Source: Halothiobacillus sp045689735 (lineage in GTDB: Bacteria > Pseudomonadota > Gammaproteobacteria > Halothiobacillales > Halothiobacillaceae). From it: a DNA stretch of 64,000 nt. Below the pieces are notes generated by a model. The model was not told the DNA's origin, did not search any database, and saw nothing but the letters and a program-made list of their open reading frames with translations. Positions 50,504-58,242 of this stretch are shown one piece after another (positions within the stretch are counted from its first letter, which is position 1; every line of letters starts with the position of its first letter). The translations under genes were made by a program, and so were the position numbers. Location of the stretch: NCBI RefSeq assembly GCF_045689735.1, contig NZ_CP142685.1, positions 124,001 to 188,000 on the forward strand, read 5' to 3'.

Positions 50504-51160
50504 TTACTGCTGGGCGGGCAGAATCAAAATATCGACTCGACGGTTTTGCGCGCGCCCTTCGGCGGTGGCATTGCTCGCGATCGGCCGGGTCATGCCATAA
50601 CCGATGGCCTGGATACGGTTATACGGCACGCCATATTGCGATAACGCGCTGGCCACGCTTTGTGCACGGTTTTGCGAGAGCTGCTGGTTGAAGCTGGCTG
50701 AGCCGGTGGAATCGGTGTTGCCCTCGACCCGCACGATCGTGCCCGGATACTGGTTGATGCTTTGCGCCAGTTGCTGCAACACCGGCATGAATTTCGGTTT
50801 GAGCACCGCGCTGCCGGTATCGAAGGTGATGGCTTCGGGTGCCTGGATGTGAATGCCTTCGCCCTGGCGTTCTACTTGAACGCCGCTATTGGCCATCTGC
50901 TGCTGCAGTTGCTGCGCTTGTTTATCCATCTGGTTGCCGATCAGCCCGCCGATGCCTGCGCCCACCGCCGCGCCGATTAGTGTGCCGCCGGTTTTATTGC
51001 CACGACCGGCAATCAGGTTGCCCGCCAATGCCCCGACGCCCGCGCCGATGGTGGCGCCCCCGGCCGTGTTGCCATATTGCCCTTGGTAGGGGTTTTGTGC
51101 GCAGCCGGTGGTGGTGACGAGTGCGGCAATCAAACCGCCTAAAACCAGTTTTTTCATCAT
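50504..51160 (-). CDS. OmpA-family lipoprotein with glycine zipper
   Basis: 218 residues from the ATG at 51160, which has AGGAG nine bases upstream. LVTTTGCAQ is a lipobox, with lipidation expected at the cysteine. Residues ~30-85 form a glycine-zipper region (GGATIGAGVGALAGNLIAG, GGTLIGAAVGAGIGGLIGNQMD). The C-terminal OmpA domain contains ITFDTGSAVLKPKFMPVLQQLAQSINQYPGTIVRVEGNTDSTG and NQQLSQNRAQSVASAL, which bind peptidoglycan. It is an outer-membrane lipoprotein (YiaD-like) tethering envelope layers. Confidence 0.9.
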   Translation of the reverse strand: MMKKLVLGGLIAALVTTTGCAQNPYQGQYGNTAGGATIGAGVGALAGNLIAGRGNKTGGTLIGAAVGAGIGGLIGNQMDKQAQQLQQQMANSGVQVERQGEGIHIQAPEAITFDTGSAVLKPKFMPVLQQLAQSINQYPGTIVRVEGNTDSTGSASFNQQLSQNRAQSVASALSQYGVPYNRIQAIGYGMTRPIASNATAEGRAQNRRVDILILPAQQ

Positions 51161-51280
51161 GATGGAATCTCCTGTGGTGAACGCGAAGGCTTGAGAGATA
51201 CGCGGCAAACGGTATCGGCTGGACGATAAGTTTGCACCGGGTGCATTCATAACAATACGACAAAATTGTAGCCGCTGTGT

Positions 51281-52456
51281 TCATCCGGAGGCCTGGGGTA
51301 TGAGTGCCCGTAACGCGGCAATCAGTGTGTCAACCATCGCCTCGCTGTGGCTGGCGCTCAGGGTGATGCGGAGCCGGGCGCTGTTCGGCGGCACGGTCGG
51401 CGGGCGAATCGCCGGGACGAACAGTCCCTCGGCCTTGAGCGCCTCGGCAAGGCGTATGCTTTCCGGCGCGCTGCCAACCACGAGGGGCTGGATTGGCGTG
51501 GCCGATGCGAGCAGACCGGGGTGATCGGCCAGTCCGGTGCGCAGTTGGGCGACGCGCGCCCGCCAGGCGGCGCGCAGGTCATCGCCCTGCTGGATGAGTT
51601 GCAGGCTCGCCTGCGTGGCGACGGCCAGCGCGGGCGGCGCTGCGGTGGTGAACAGGTAGGGGCGGGCGCGTTGGCGCAGCACTTCGAGCGGCATTTGCGC
51701 CCCGGCGATAAACGCTCCGGCGGTGCCGAAGGCTTTGCCGAGTGTGCCGACCTGAAGCAAGCGTTCCGGGGGCGAGCCGGGACACAGACCCTGTTCACGC
51801 AGGGTGCCGCGCCCGCCCGCGCCCCACACGCCAAAGCCATGGGCATCATCGATCACCAGCCAGGCATCATGGCGTTCGGCGAGTTCGAGCAAGGCGGCGA
51901 GCGGCGCGGCATCGCCATCCATGCTGAATACGCCGTCGGTGACGATCATCCGGGTACCGCGGGCCCGTGCCAGTTGTCGGGCGCAATCCTCGGGATCATT
52001 GTGGCGATAGCGCAGCAGTTTGGCGCCGGAAAGCTGGGCGGCATCGACCAGCGAGGCGTGATTGAGGCGATCGGCAATCACCGTGTCGCCCCGGCCGACC
52101 AGGCCTCCGACCACGGCGAGATTGGCCATGTAGCCGGTGGAAAACAGCAGGGCGCGATCGACCCGCAGCCAGCCAGCCAGCGCGGTTTCGAGTTCGGCGT
52201 GCGGTTCGAAATGGCCGTTGATCAGGTGCGCCGCCCCCGCGCCGACGCCCCAGCGCTCTGCCCCGGCGGCGAGTGCGGCCACGATCTGCGGATGATTGGC
52301 GAGCCCAAGATAATCATTGCTGCAGAAACTCAGCATCGGCTGGCCGTCGATCTGCATCGCAGCGCCTTGCGGCGTTTGCGCGGTGACGCCGCGCCGCATG
52401 AGTCCCTCGCGGTCGCGTTCGGCGAGCCACTGTGTCCAATCGCGGGTTGTGATAAT
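51281..52456 (-). CDS. bioF: 8-Amino-7-oxononanoate synthase
   Basis: About 391 residues. It condenses pimeloyl-ACP with alanine in biotin synthesis, using PLP bound to the lysine in VGTLGKAFGTAGAF. Other motifs are SFCSNDYLGLANHPQ, LFSTGYMANLAVVGGL, IVTDGVFSMDGDAAPL and LVIDDAHGFGVWG. No ATG, GTG or TTG fits the family N-terminus: homology begins near TTRDWTQWLAERDREGL, and the only well-placed codon after the AGGAG box is ATT at 52456 (ATC next). An in-frame ATG at about residue 19 would remove conserved sequence. It is divergent from the histidine kinase gene. Confidence 0.88.
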   Translation of the reverse strand: MITTRDWTQWLAERDREGLMRRGVTAQTPQGAAMQIDGQPMLSFCSNDYLGLANHPQIVAALAAGAERWGVGAGAAHLINGHFEPHAELETALAGWLRVDRALLFSTGYMANLAVVGGLVGRGDTVIADRLNHASLVDAAQLSGAKLLRYRHNDPEDCARQLARARGTRMIVTDGVFSMDGDAAPLAALLELAERHDAWLVIDDAHGFGVWGAGGRGTLREQGLCPGSPPERLLQVGTLGKAFGTAGAFIAGAQMPLEVLRQRARPYLFTTAAPPALAVATQASLQLIQQGDDLRAAWRARVAQLRTGLADHPGLLASATPIQPLVVGSAPESIRLAEALKAEGLFVPAIRPPTVPPNSARLRITLSASHSEAMVDTLIAALRALIPQASG

Positions 52457-52486
52457 TTCGGTCTCCTGTGGATTTGGAATTGCCCC

Positions 52487-54454
52487 ATGCGCCTGCCGGT
52501 AAACATTTTTTTGTGGACATTCGGCGCCACGCTCTTGCCGGTGCTGGCACTGGTGTGGGGGGTGACGGCGGTGAGCGAACACCGTTTCCAGGCCGAAGTC
52601 AATCGCGAGCTGAGTGACAATATTCAGTCGTTGACCGGCGAAATCAACAACCGGCTGCGGTATGAGCGTGAGGTGGTACGCGGCATCGCGCTGTCGCAGC
52701 CGATTCAAACCATGCTCAACGCGCTGATCGCTTCTGCCCAGGGGATTCGTCATCCGGAATTGACGGCAGAGCGGATTCGCGCCAACTCGTTTCTCGCGGG
52801 GCTGCAACGCACGGTACCGGGGCTGGGGAGTATCCGTATCCTGGATGCGGCGGGCAATACGGTGGTGAAAACCACGCTGGGGCGCGCGGCACCGCCGATG
52901 TTCGAAAGCCTTTCGCAGATGAATTATGTGGAGGCAGAGCTGGAGAATCCGGGGTTCCTCGCCAAGCTCAAAAGCCTGCCGCTGGACGAGGTGAGTTTCT
53001 TGATGCTGCCTTCCTCGCTGTGGGATACCGCGCCCGGCCAGTTGCCCAGCATGCTGTATGCGGTTTATCCCCTGCGGGCGATGGGCAATGAGCGCGCGGG
53101 TTATGTGGTGCTCAATACCTATGGCGAATATCTCGACCAGATTCTTTCGCTTTCGCCCCGCCCCCGCCTGAGCCACATCATGGTCATCGAGCACGATCCG
53201 GGGCATGCCATGCGCGATGGGCTGGTGCTGTACGACGACAAGGCGGGTCGCCTGTTCGTGACGCCGATGGAGGCGAATCCCTCCACCCAGCCGAGCTACG
53301 CCCAGGCCATTGACGATGGCCGGTTCTGGCAGGCCATCGTTGCCCAGTCGGACGGGGTGTTCGTGTCGCGGCACAGCGGGCAACGCTGGTATTTTCAGGA
53401 ATACCATCCCTACCCGAACAGCCTGGTGTCGTGGTTCATCGTGCTGGGGCTGCCCGAGCAGGTGACTTCGGCGCCGTTCGCCGACATTCACCGCAGTTTG
53501 TGGGGGTTCGCCCTGCTGGCCTTGGGCTTGAGCCTGCTGCTGGCCGGCTTGGGCGCGCGCTATTTCTCCCGCCCGATCAGCCGGTTGGGTAAAAGTCTGA
53601 AATCTTTTGCCGACGGGAATCGTGCGCTGGGGATTCCCGTCGATTCCCGCACGACGGAAGTCCGCCAGTTGCAGCAGTCGTTCCGGTATCTCACCACGCA
53701 TCTCAATCGGGAGGAAGCCTTGCGTCAACGCGCCGAGCGGCAAATGCTGCAGCAGGCGAAGCTGGCTTCGGTGGGTGAGATGGCGGCGGGCATCGGGCAT
53801 GAAATCAACAATCCGCTGAACAATATTCTGGCCTTGACGGCTCTGATCGAGCGCCAGCTCCGGCCAGAACAGACGGCGGTGCAGCGCGATGTGGTGGATT
53901 TGCGTGCCGAGGCCGAACGCATCAGTCATATCGTGCGCGGGGTGATGAATTTTGCCCGGCAGTTGCCGCCGGATCATGAAACGGTGGCCATCGAACCGTG
54001 GTTGTCGGAACTGATCGACAGGTTGCAGCCGGAGGCGATGGCCGCCGATCTGTTTCTGGATCTATCGCCCGTCAAACCGGACTGCACGGCCAGTTTCGAT
54101 CCCAACCAGATTGGGCAGGTCGTGATCAATCTGGTGCGCAATGCGATGCATGCGTCCCCGCGCGATGGGCACATCAGCATCACCGCCGAATGCGCGCCGG
54201 AGACCTTGCGCGTGGTGGTGGAAGATCAGGGCGGTGGTATCCGCCAGGAAGTGATCGAGCAGATTTTCGACCCGTTTTTTACCACCAAGCCGGTCGATAA
54301 AGGCACGGGACTGGGTTTGTCGATTAGCCTCGGGATCGTGCAGTACCACGGCGGCCAGCTCGTGGTGCAGAACCGGGTGGATCAGCCTGGGGTGCGCGCG
54401 GTGATTGATTTGCCGCGTGCCAAATCCTCGCCCAAAATTGGCCAACTGGAATGA
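52487..54454 (+). CDS. Membrane sensor histidine kinase (NtrB/DctB-like)
   Basis: 655 residues. A membrane helix at 7-28 and a second at about 343-365 enclose a periplasmic sensing domain of over 300 residues; a HAMP-like linker (RPISRLGKSLKSFADG) follows. The kinase has His438 in GEMAAGIGHEINNPLNNIL, then NLVRNAMHA (N box), VEDQGGGI (G1), FDPFFTTK (F) and GTGLGLSISLGI (G2). This four-box order is typical of kinases paired with NtrC-type regulators. The next gene, 34 bases on, encodes such a regulator. The ligand is unknown; location upstream of soxYZ makes a reduced sulfur compound plausible. Confidence 0.93.
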   Translation: MRLPVNIFLWTFGATLLPVLALVWGVTAVSEHRFQAEVNRELSDNIQSLTGEINNRLRYEREVVRGIALSQPIQTMLNALIASAQGIRHPELTAERIRANSFLAGLQRTVPGLGSIRILDAAGNTVVKTTLGRAAPPMFESLSQMNYVEAELENPGFLAKLKSLPLDEVSFLMLPSSLWDTAPGQLPSMLYAVYPLRAMGNERAGYVVLNTYGEYLDQILSLSPRPRLSHIMVIEHDPGHAMRDGLVLYDDKAGRLFVTPMEANPSTQPSYAQAIDDGRFWQAIVAQSDGVFVSRHSGQRWYFQEYHPYPNSLVSWFIVLGLPEQVTSAPFADIHRSLWGFALLALGLSLLLAGLGARYFSRPISRLGKSLKSFADGNRALGIPVDSRTTEVRQLQQSFRYLTTHLNREEALRQRAERQMLQQAKLASVGEMAAGIGHEINNPLNNILALTALIERQLRPEQTAVQRDVVDLRAEAERISHIVRGVMNFARQLPPDHETVAIEPWLSELIDRLQPEAMAADLFLDLSPVKPDCTASFDPNQIGQVVINLVRNAMHASPRDGHISITAECAPETLRVVVEDQGGGIRQEVIEQIFDPFFTTKPVDKGTGLGLSISLGIVQYHGGQLVVQNRVDQPGVRAVIDLPRAKSSPKIGQLE

Positions 54455-54488
54455 TGCCCGATCCCCTTTGTTGTGGAAGATGCCTTGT

Positions 54489-55871
54489 ATGACCCCATCC
54501 GCTGCCTCGCAGATTGTGTTTGTCGATGATGACCCGCGTGCCAGCGCGCTGTTCACCCGGTTTGCCGAAACCGAAGGGCTCTCGGTGCAGGGTTTTCAAT
54601 CGGTGCGGGCGGCGCAGGCATGGCTGGAGAACCACGCGGCCGATCTGATTATTTCCGATCTGAAAATGCCCGATATCACCGGACTGGAGTTTCTGGCCTG
54701 GGTGCGTGAGCGAACCCCGGCGACTCCGTTCGTGCTGATTACCGGATATTCGACGCTGGATGATGCCATCGAGGCGCTGCGGCGCGGCGCGAACGACTTC
54801 ATCAAAAAACCCTACGAACCGGCGGAACTCGTGCGGCTGGTGCGCGCGCTGCTCAAGGACGGCCAACCGGCCAGCACGCCCGCATTCACGGCGGCTGAGC
54901 GCAGCATGTTGGGGCAGTCGCCGGCCATCGCCGGGGTATATCGCGTGATCGATAAAATCGCCGATGTGCGCATCAATGTGATGATCGAGGGGGAATCGGG
55001 CAGCGGCAAGGAGCTGGCCGCCCGCGCCATTCACGACCGCTCGCACTTTGCCGATAAGCCGTACATCGTCATCGACTGCGGCGCGTTGACCGATACCCTG
55101 CTGGAAAACGAGCTGTTCGGCCACGAAAAAGGCGCCTATACCGGGGCATCGAGTACCAAGCCCGGCTTGCTGGAAGTGGCGAGTGGCGGCACGGTGTTTC
55201 TCGATGAAATCGGCAATATCTCCGATGCGATGCAGGTCAAGCTGCTGCGGGTGATTCAGGAACAGCAAATCATGCGCGTCGGCGGCGTGACCCCGATTCG
55301 CATCGATGTGCGCTTCATCGTGGCGAGTAACCGCGATCTGGCCGAGATGGTCGCGGCCGGGCAGTTCCGGCACGATCTGTACCACCGGCTGCATGTGGTG
55401 CGGCTGCGGATTCCGCCGCTGCGTGAGCGCAAGGAGGATATTCCGATCCTGATCGACCACTTCATCCGTCATTTTGCCGCGCGCTATAACCGGCCGGCGG
55501 AGCGCTTCAGTCCCGCCTGTATGCAGCGCATCATTGCCTATGCCTGGCCGGGCAATGTGCGGGAATTGAAAAACATGATCGAGCGCGCCGTGGCGCTGTC
55601 CAGCGGCCCCGAATTGCGGCTGGATCAAGAGGCGGAAACCACGCCACCCTGGGCGACGGCGCTGGTTCGCCCGATGTCGGGTGCCGAAGCGATCGATGCG
55701 GATTTCCCGACCCTCGACCAGTTGGAGCGCCGGTATATCGAAAAATTGCTCAAGACCTATGACGGCAATCGTGAAAAGACCGCGCAAACGCTTGGCATCA
55801 ATAAATCGACACTCTGGCGCAAGTTGCAAAGCTGGGGCGGGGCGAGCGCGGCGGACGACTTGTTGGCTTGA
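54489..55871 (+). CDS. NtrC-family sigma-54-dependent response regulator
   Basis: 460 residues. The receiver domain has Asp57 in LIISDLKMPDITG. The AAA+ domain has Walker A GESGSGKE (168-175), GAYTGA at 215-220 (variant of GAFTGA, contacts sigma-54), GTVFLDEIGNIS (Walker B) and RFIVASNRDL. The C-terminal helix-turn-helix is NREKTAQTLGINKSTLWRKLQSWG. It activates transcription only with sigma-54 RNA polymerase. A sigma-54 promoter consensus at 56004-56020, 133 bases downstream of this gene and just ahead of soxYZ, is its most likely target. Confidence 0.94.
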   Translation: MTPSAASQIVFVDDDPRASALFTRFAETEGLSVQGFQSVRAAQAWLENHAADLIISDLKMPDITGLEFLAWVRERTPATPFVLITGYSTLDDAIEALRRGANDFIKKPYEPAELVRLVRALLKDGQPASTPAFTAAERSMLGQSPAIAGVYRVIDKIADVRINVMIEGESGSGKELAARAIHDRSHFADKPYIVIDCGALTDTLLENELFGHEKGAYTGASSTKPGLLEVASGGTVFLDEIGNISDAMQVKLLRVIQEQQIMRVGGVTPIRIDVRFIVASNRDLAEMVAAGQFRHDLYHRLHVVRLRIPPLRERKEDIPILIDHFIRHFAARYNRPAERFSPACMQRIIAYAWPGNVRELKNMIERAVALSSGPELRLDQEAETTPPWATALVRPMSGAEAIDADFPTLDQLERRYIEKLLKTYDGNREKTAQTLGINKSTLWRKLQSWGGASAADDLLA

Positions 55872-55937
55872 GTGCGCGTCGATGGGTTGTCGGCACGGTC
55901 CGGTTGGCAGCGGGATCGCGCAAATTGCTGAAAAAAA

Positions 55938-55958
55938 TTGCAGATTGCAACTTGCAAC
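55938..55958. promoter_or_regulatory. Heptad direct repeats, candidate activator site upstream of soxY
   Basis: Three consecutive 7-base units, TTGCAGA-TTGCAAC-TTGCAAC. The last two include TTGCAA twice, itself a palindrome, giving a dyad centred near 55951. The unit lies about 73-93 bases upstream of the predicted sigma-54 transcription start, the usual position of an NtrC-type enhancer. Confidence 0.5.
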
Positions 55959-56003
55959 GCGAAATTTTTTGAATTAAATGCAGCAAAAACAACAGGATGA
56001 AAG

Positions 56004-56020
56004 TTGGCACACTGCGTGCA
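56004..56020 (+). promoter_or_regulatory. Sigma-54 (-24/-12) promoter of soxYZ
   Basis: TTGGCACACTGCGTGCA matches the consensus TGGCACG-N4-TTGCA closely: the -24 GG (56006-56007) and -12 GC (56018-56019) are 12 bases apart as required. The predicted start is near 56031, giving a 35-base leader with AGGAG before the soxY ATG. Confidence 0.8.
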
Positions 56021-56065
56021 ATAACTGGTTCGTGGTCTTCCACACAACAATGAGGAGTTAAACCC

Positions 56066-56545
56066 ATGCAAGCGAATCGTCGTGTATTTCTGAAGGGCAG
56101 CCTGGCTGCTTCTGCTGTTGGTCTGGCCGTTGGTGCTGGCCTGCTCTCTCCGCGCGCTGTTCTGGCTGCCGATGCAGCCGGCTGGCCGGCGGCTGCGTAT
56201 GACGCCAAAGATTTCGACACCGCGTTGAAAGCGGTATTCGGCGCCACTGGTCCTGCTGAATCCAAAGACATCACCGTTAAAGCTCCGGACATCGCTGAAA
56301 ACGGCGCCGTGGTTCCGGTGACCATCGAGTCCGCCATTGCGGGCACCGACAACATCGCGATTGCGGTAAAAGGCAACCCGAACCCGCTGGTTGCGAACTT
56401 CAAGTTCGATGGCGCCCAGCCGTTCGCCTCTACCCGTATCCGTATGGGCAAAACTGACAACGTGATCGGCATCGCCCACGCTGGCGGCAAGCTGTACATG
56501 GCTGAGAAGCAAGTGAAAGTAACCATCGGTGGTTGCGGCGGTTAA
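56066..56545 (+). CDS. soxY: Thiosulfate oxidation carrier protein SoxY
   Basis: 159 residues. NRRVFLKGSLAAS is a twin-arginine signal, cleaved near residue 35 (AVLAA). The C-terminus is GGCGG, whose cysteine carries the sulfur substrate as thiosulfate and intermediates are oxidised. AVVPVTIESAIAGTDNIAIAVKGNPNPLVANF is the conserved beta domain. It forms a heterodimer with SoxZ in the periplasm. The codon usage is strongly optimised, implying high expression. Predicted control is by a sigma-54 promoter and the upstream two-component system. Confidence 0.97.
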   Translation: MQANRRVFLKGSLAASAVGLAVGAGLLSPRAVLAADAAGWPAAAYDAKDFDTALKAVFGATGPAESKDITVKAPDIAENGAVVPVTIESAIAGTDNIAIAVKGNPNPLVANFKFDGAQPFASTRIRMGKTDNVIGIAHAGGKLYMAEKQVKVTIGGCGG

Positions 56546-56600
56546 TTCGCCCCATCGGGTTAGCAGACACTTTAATCTTTATTCTTAGAGGAATTTACTC

Positions 56601-56906
56601 ATGTCAACGATCAAAATGCGTATCAGCGCCGCAGGCGATGTTCTGGATATCAAGAGCCTGATCGAGCAAGTGATGGAATCTGGCCGGATGAAAGACAAGG
56701 CCACCGGCCAACTGATCCCGGCTGACTACATCCAAACCCTGACTGTCTCCGTCGGCGACAAGAAAGTGGTTGAAGCCAACCTGTCTGTAGGCGTTTCCAA
56801 AAACCCCTACATCAACTTCAAAGTGCCGGGCAAAAAAGGCGACAAAGTGACCATCGCTTATGTCACCAACCTGGGCAAAACCGACACCGCTACCGAAACG
56901 GCCTAA
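56601..56906 (+). CDS. soxZ: Thiosulfate oxidation carrier protein SoxZ
   Basis: 101 residues without a signal peptide; it is carried out with SoxY through the Tat system, as known for SoxYZ. The immunoglobulin-like fold is seen in VVEANLSVGVSKNPYINFKVPGKKGDKVTIAYVTNLG. It stabilises and positions the SoxY swinging arm. It starts 55 bases after soxY with a GAGGA box, and is followed by a strong terminator, so soxYZ is a two-gene unit without other sox genes. Confidence 0.97.
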   Translation: MSTIKMRISAAGDVLDIKSLIEQVMESGRMKDKATGQLIPADYIQTLTVSVGDKKVVEANLSVGVSKNPYINFKVPGKKGDKVTIAYVTNLGKTDTATETA

Positions 56907-56952
56907 TTGCCCGTTTTTGCACGCAACCTGCGGGTTGTGTGCGGCGTTAATC

Positions 56953-56974
56953 AACCCGCTTCGGCGGGTTTTTT
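56953..56974 (+). terminator. Rho-independent terminator after soxYZ
   Basis: AACCCGC-TTCG-GCGGGTT followed by TTTT: a 7-bp GC-rich stem with a stable UUCG tetraloop, 47 bases after the soxZ stop. Confidence 0.9.
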
Positions 56975-57108
56975 CATGCCTGCGATCTGTCGGGAAAAAT
57001 GAATAGGTCGCGCGGTATACTCGGAATCTGTGGGCTCTCCTTCGTCGCGGCATCCCGTTTGGAAAAGGGTTGCCGCGTTTTTTGCGGATGCGTCATTGGG
57101 GTGTGGCA

Positions 57109-58176
57109 ATGAAATTTTTCTCCTTGGTTGGATTGGTTGCAGCGGGTTGGCTCGGAAGCGTGCCGATGGCGGATGCCTGCACGCGGGTGGTGTATCACGG
57201 GCTGGATGGCCTCGTGGTCACCGGGCGGACGATGGACTGGCGCGATGAGATTCCGGCCAGTTTATGGATCATGCCGCGTGGCTTGTCGCATGAGGGGGGC
57301 GCGGGGCCAGATTCGGTGCATTGGACTTCCCGTTATGGCAGCGTGGTCACCAGTTCCTTCGGCTTCAGCACGGTCGATGGCATGAATGAGAAAGGACTGG
57401 TCGCCAATATGCTTTGGTTGGCCGGGACGGCCTACCCGGCGGTGGAGGGCGCAAAGCGGCGCCTGAGCGTCGCGGCGTGGGTGCAGTATTTCCTGGATAA
57501 CTTTGCGACGGTGGACGAGGCGGTTGCGGCCATGCGCACGGCGCCGGTCACGGTGGTTTCCAGCCATATTCCGGGCACCGATCGGTTTGCCACTCTGCAT
57601 TTGTCGATTTCGGATGCGCACGGAGATAGCGCGGTCTTCGAATACATCGATGGAAAACTGGTGATTCACCATGGCCGGGAATACCCGGTGATGACGAATG
57701 ACCCCTCGTTCGATGAGCAGTTGGCGATTCAAAAATATTGGCAGGATGTGGGCGGGACGACCTTTCTGCCGGGCACCAACCGTTCGGCCGACCGGTTTGC
57801 GCGCGCCAGTTTTTACATTCACGCCATCCCCAAAACGCAAGATCCGCTGCTCGCGGATGCGCAGGTGATGAGTGTGTTGAACAATGTGTCCGTGCCGATG
57901 GGGATCACCACGCCGGGTCAGCCGAATATTTCCAATACCCGTTGGCGCACGGTGGCCGATCAAACCACGCGGCGCTACTACTATCAGGATGTGCGCACGC
58001 CCAATGCCTTTTGGGTTGATCTGGACAAGGCGGATCTGCAACCGGGCGCGCCCGTACTGCGGCTGCGACTGGAACGGCACGAAGTCTATGCGGGGGATGC
58101 GCTCAAGGCATTCAAGCCAGCCAAGCCCTTGCAATTTCTCACGGTGGAGCAAGCGGAGGCCGCACGCGGTCAATAA
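57109..58176 (+). CDS. Secreted linear-amide C-N hydrolase (choloylglycine hydrolase family)
   Basis: 355 residues from the ATG at 57109. A signal peptide ends VPMADA and the next residue, Cys24, begins the mature enzyme CTRVVYHG, so export itself would expose the N-terminal nucleophile. TGRTMDWRDEIPASLW, SSFGFSTVDGMNEKGLVANMLWL and the later VMTNDPSFDEQL and RFARASFYI are family motifs with the expected Arg, Asp and Asn residues. Relatives cleave penicillin V, bile-salt conjugates or acyl-homoserine lactones. The natural substrate here is unknown. The terminator after soxZ makes it a separate unit. Confidence 0.9.
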   Translation: MKFFSLVGLVAAGWLGSVPMADACTRVVYHGLDGLVVTGRTMDWRDEIPASLWIMPRGLSHEGGAGPDSVHWTSRYGSVVTSSFGFSTVDGMNEKGLVANMLWLAGTAYPAVEGAKRRLSVAAWVQYFLDNFATVDEAVAAMRTAPVTVVSSHIPGTDRFATLHLSISDAHGDSAVFEYIDGKLVIHHGREYPVMTNDPSFDEQLAIQKYWQDVGGTTFLPGTNRSADRFARASFYIHAIPKTQDPLLADAQVMSVLNNVSVPMGITTPGQPNISNTRWRTVADQTTRRYYYQDVRTPNAFWVDLDKADLQPGAPVLRLRLERHEVYAGDALKAFKPAKPLQFLTVEQAEAARGQ

Positions 58177-58214
58177 TCGCCGTGGTTTTCGACAGATAGC
58201 CGAGACGAGCCGAG

Positions 58215-58242
58215 TTGAAAAACGCTTTTCAATCGCCTGTTA
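58215..58242. repeat. Degenerate copy of the stop-codon hairpin
   Basis: TTGAAAA-ACGC-TTTTCAA followed by TCGCCTGTTA. The right arm matches the repeat seen at 12853, 16365 and 22329 with two changes, and its TTA is the stop of the minus-strand GGDEF/EAL gene. The outer left arm has diverged, shortening the stem to seven base pairs. Confidence 0.6.

Noticed and set aside
51347..52486. Upstream extension of the histidine kinase frame on the plus strand
   Set aside because: It lies over bioF; the kinase clearly begins with a membrane helix at the ATG 52487.
52457..53977. Long upstream extension of the bioF frame on the minus strand
   Set aside because: It runs opposite the sensor domain and kinase core of the histidine kinase gene, and BioF homology starts only near 52450.
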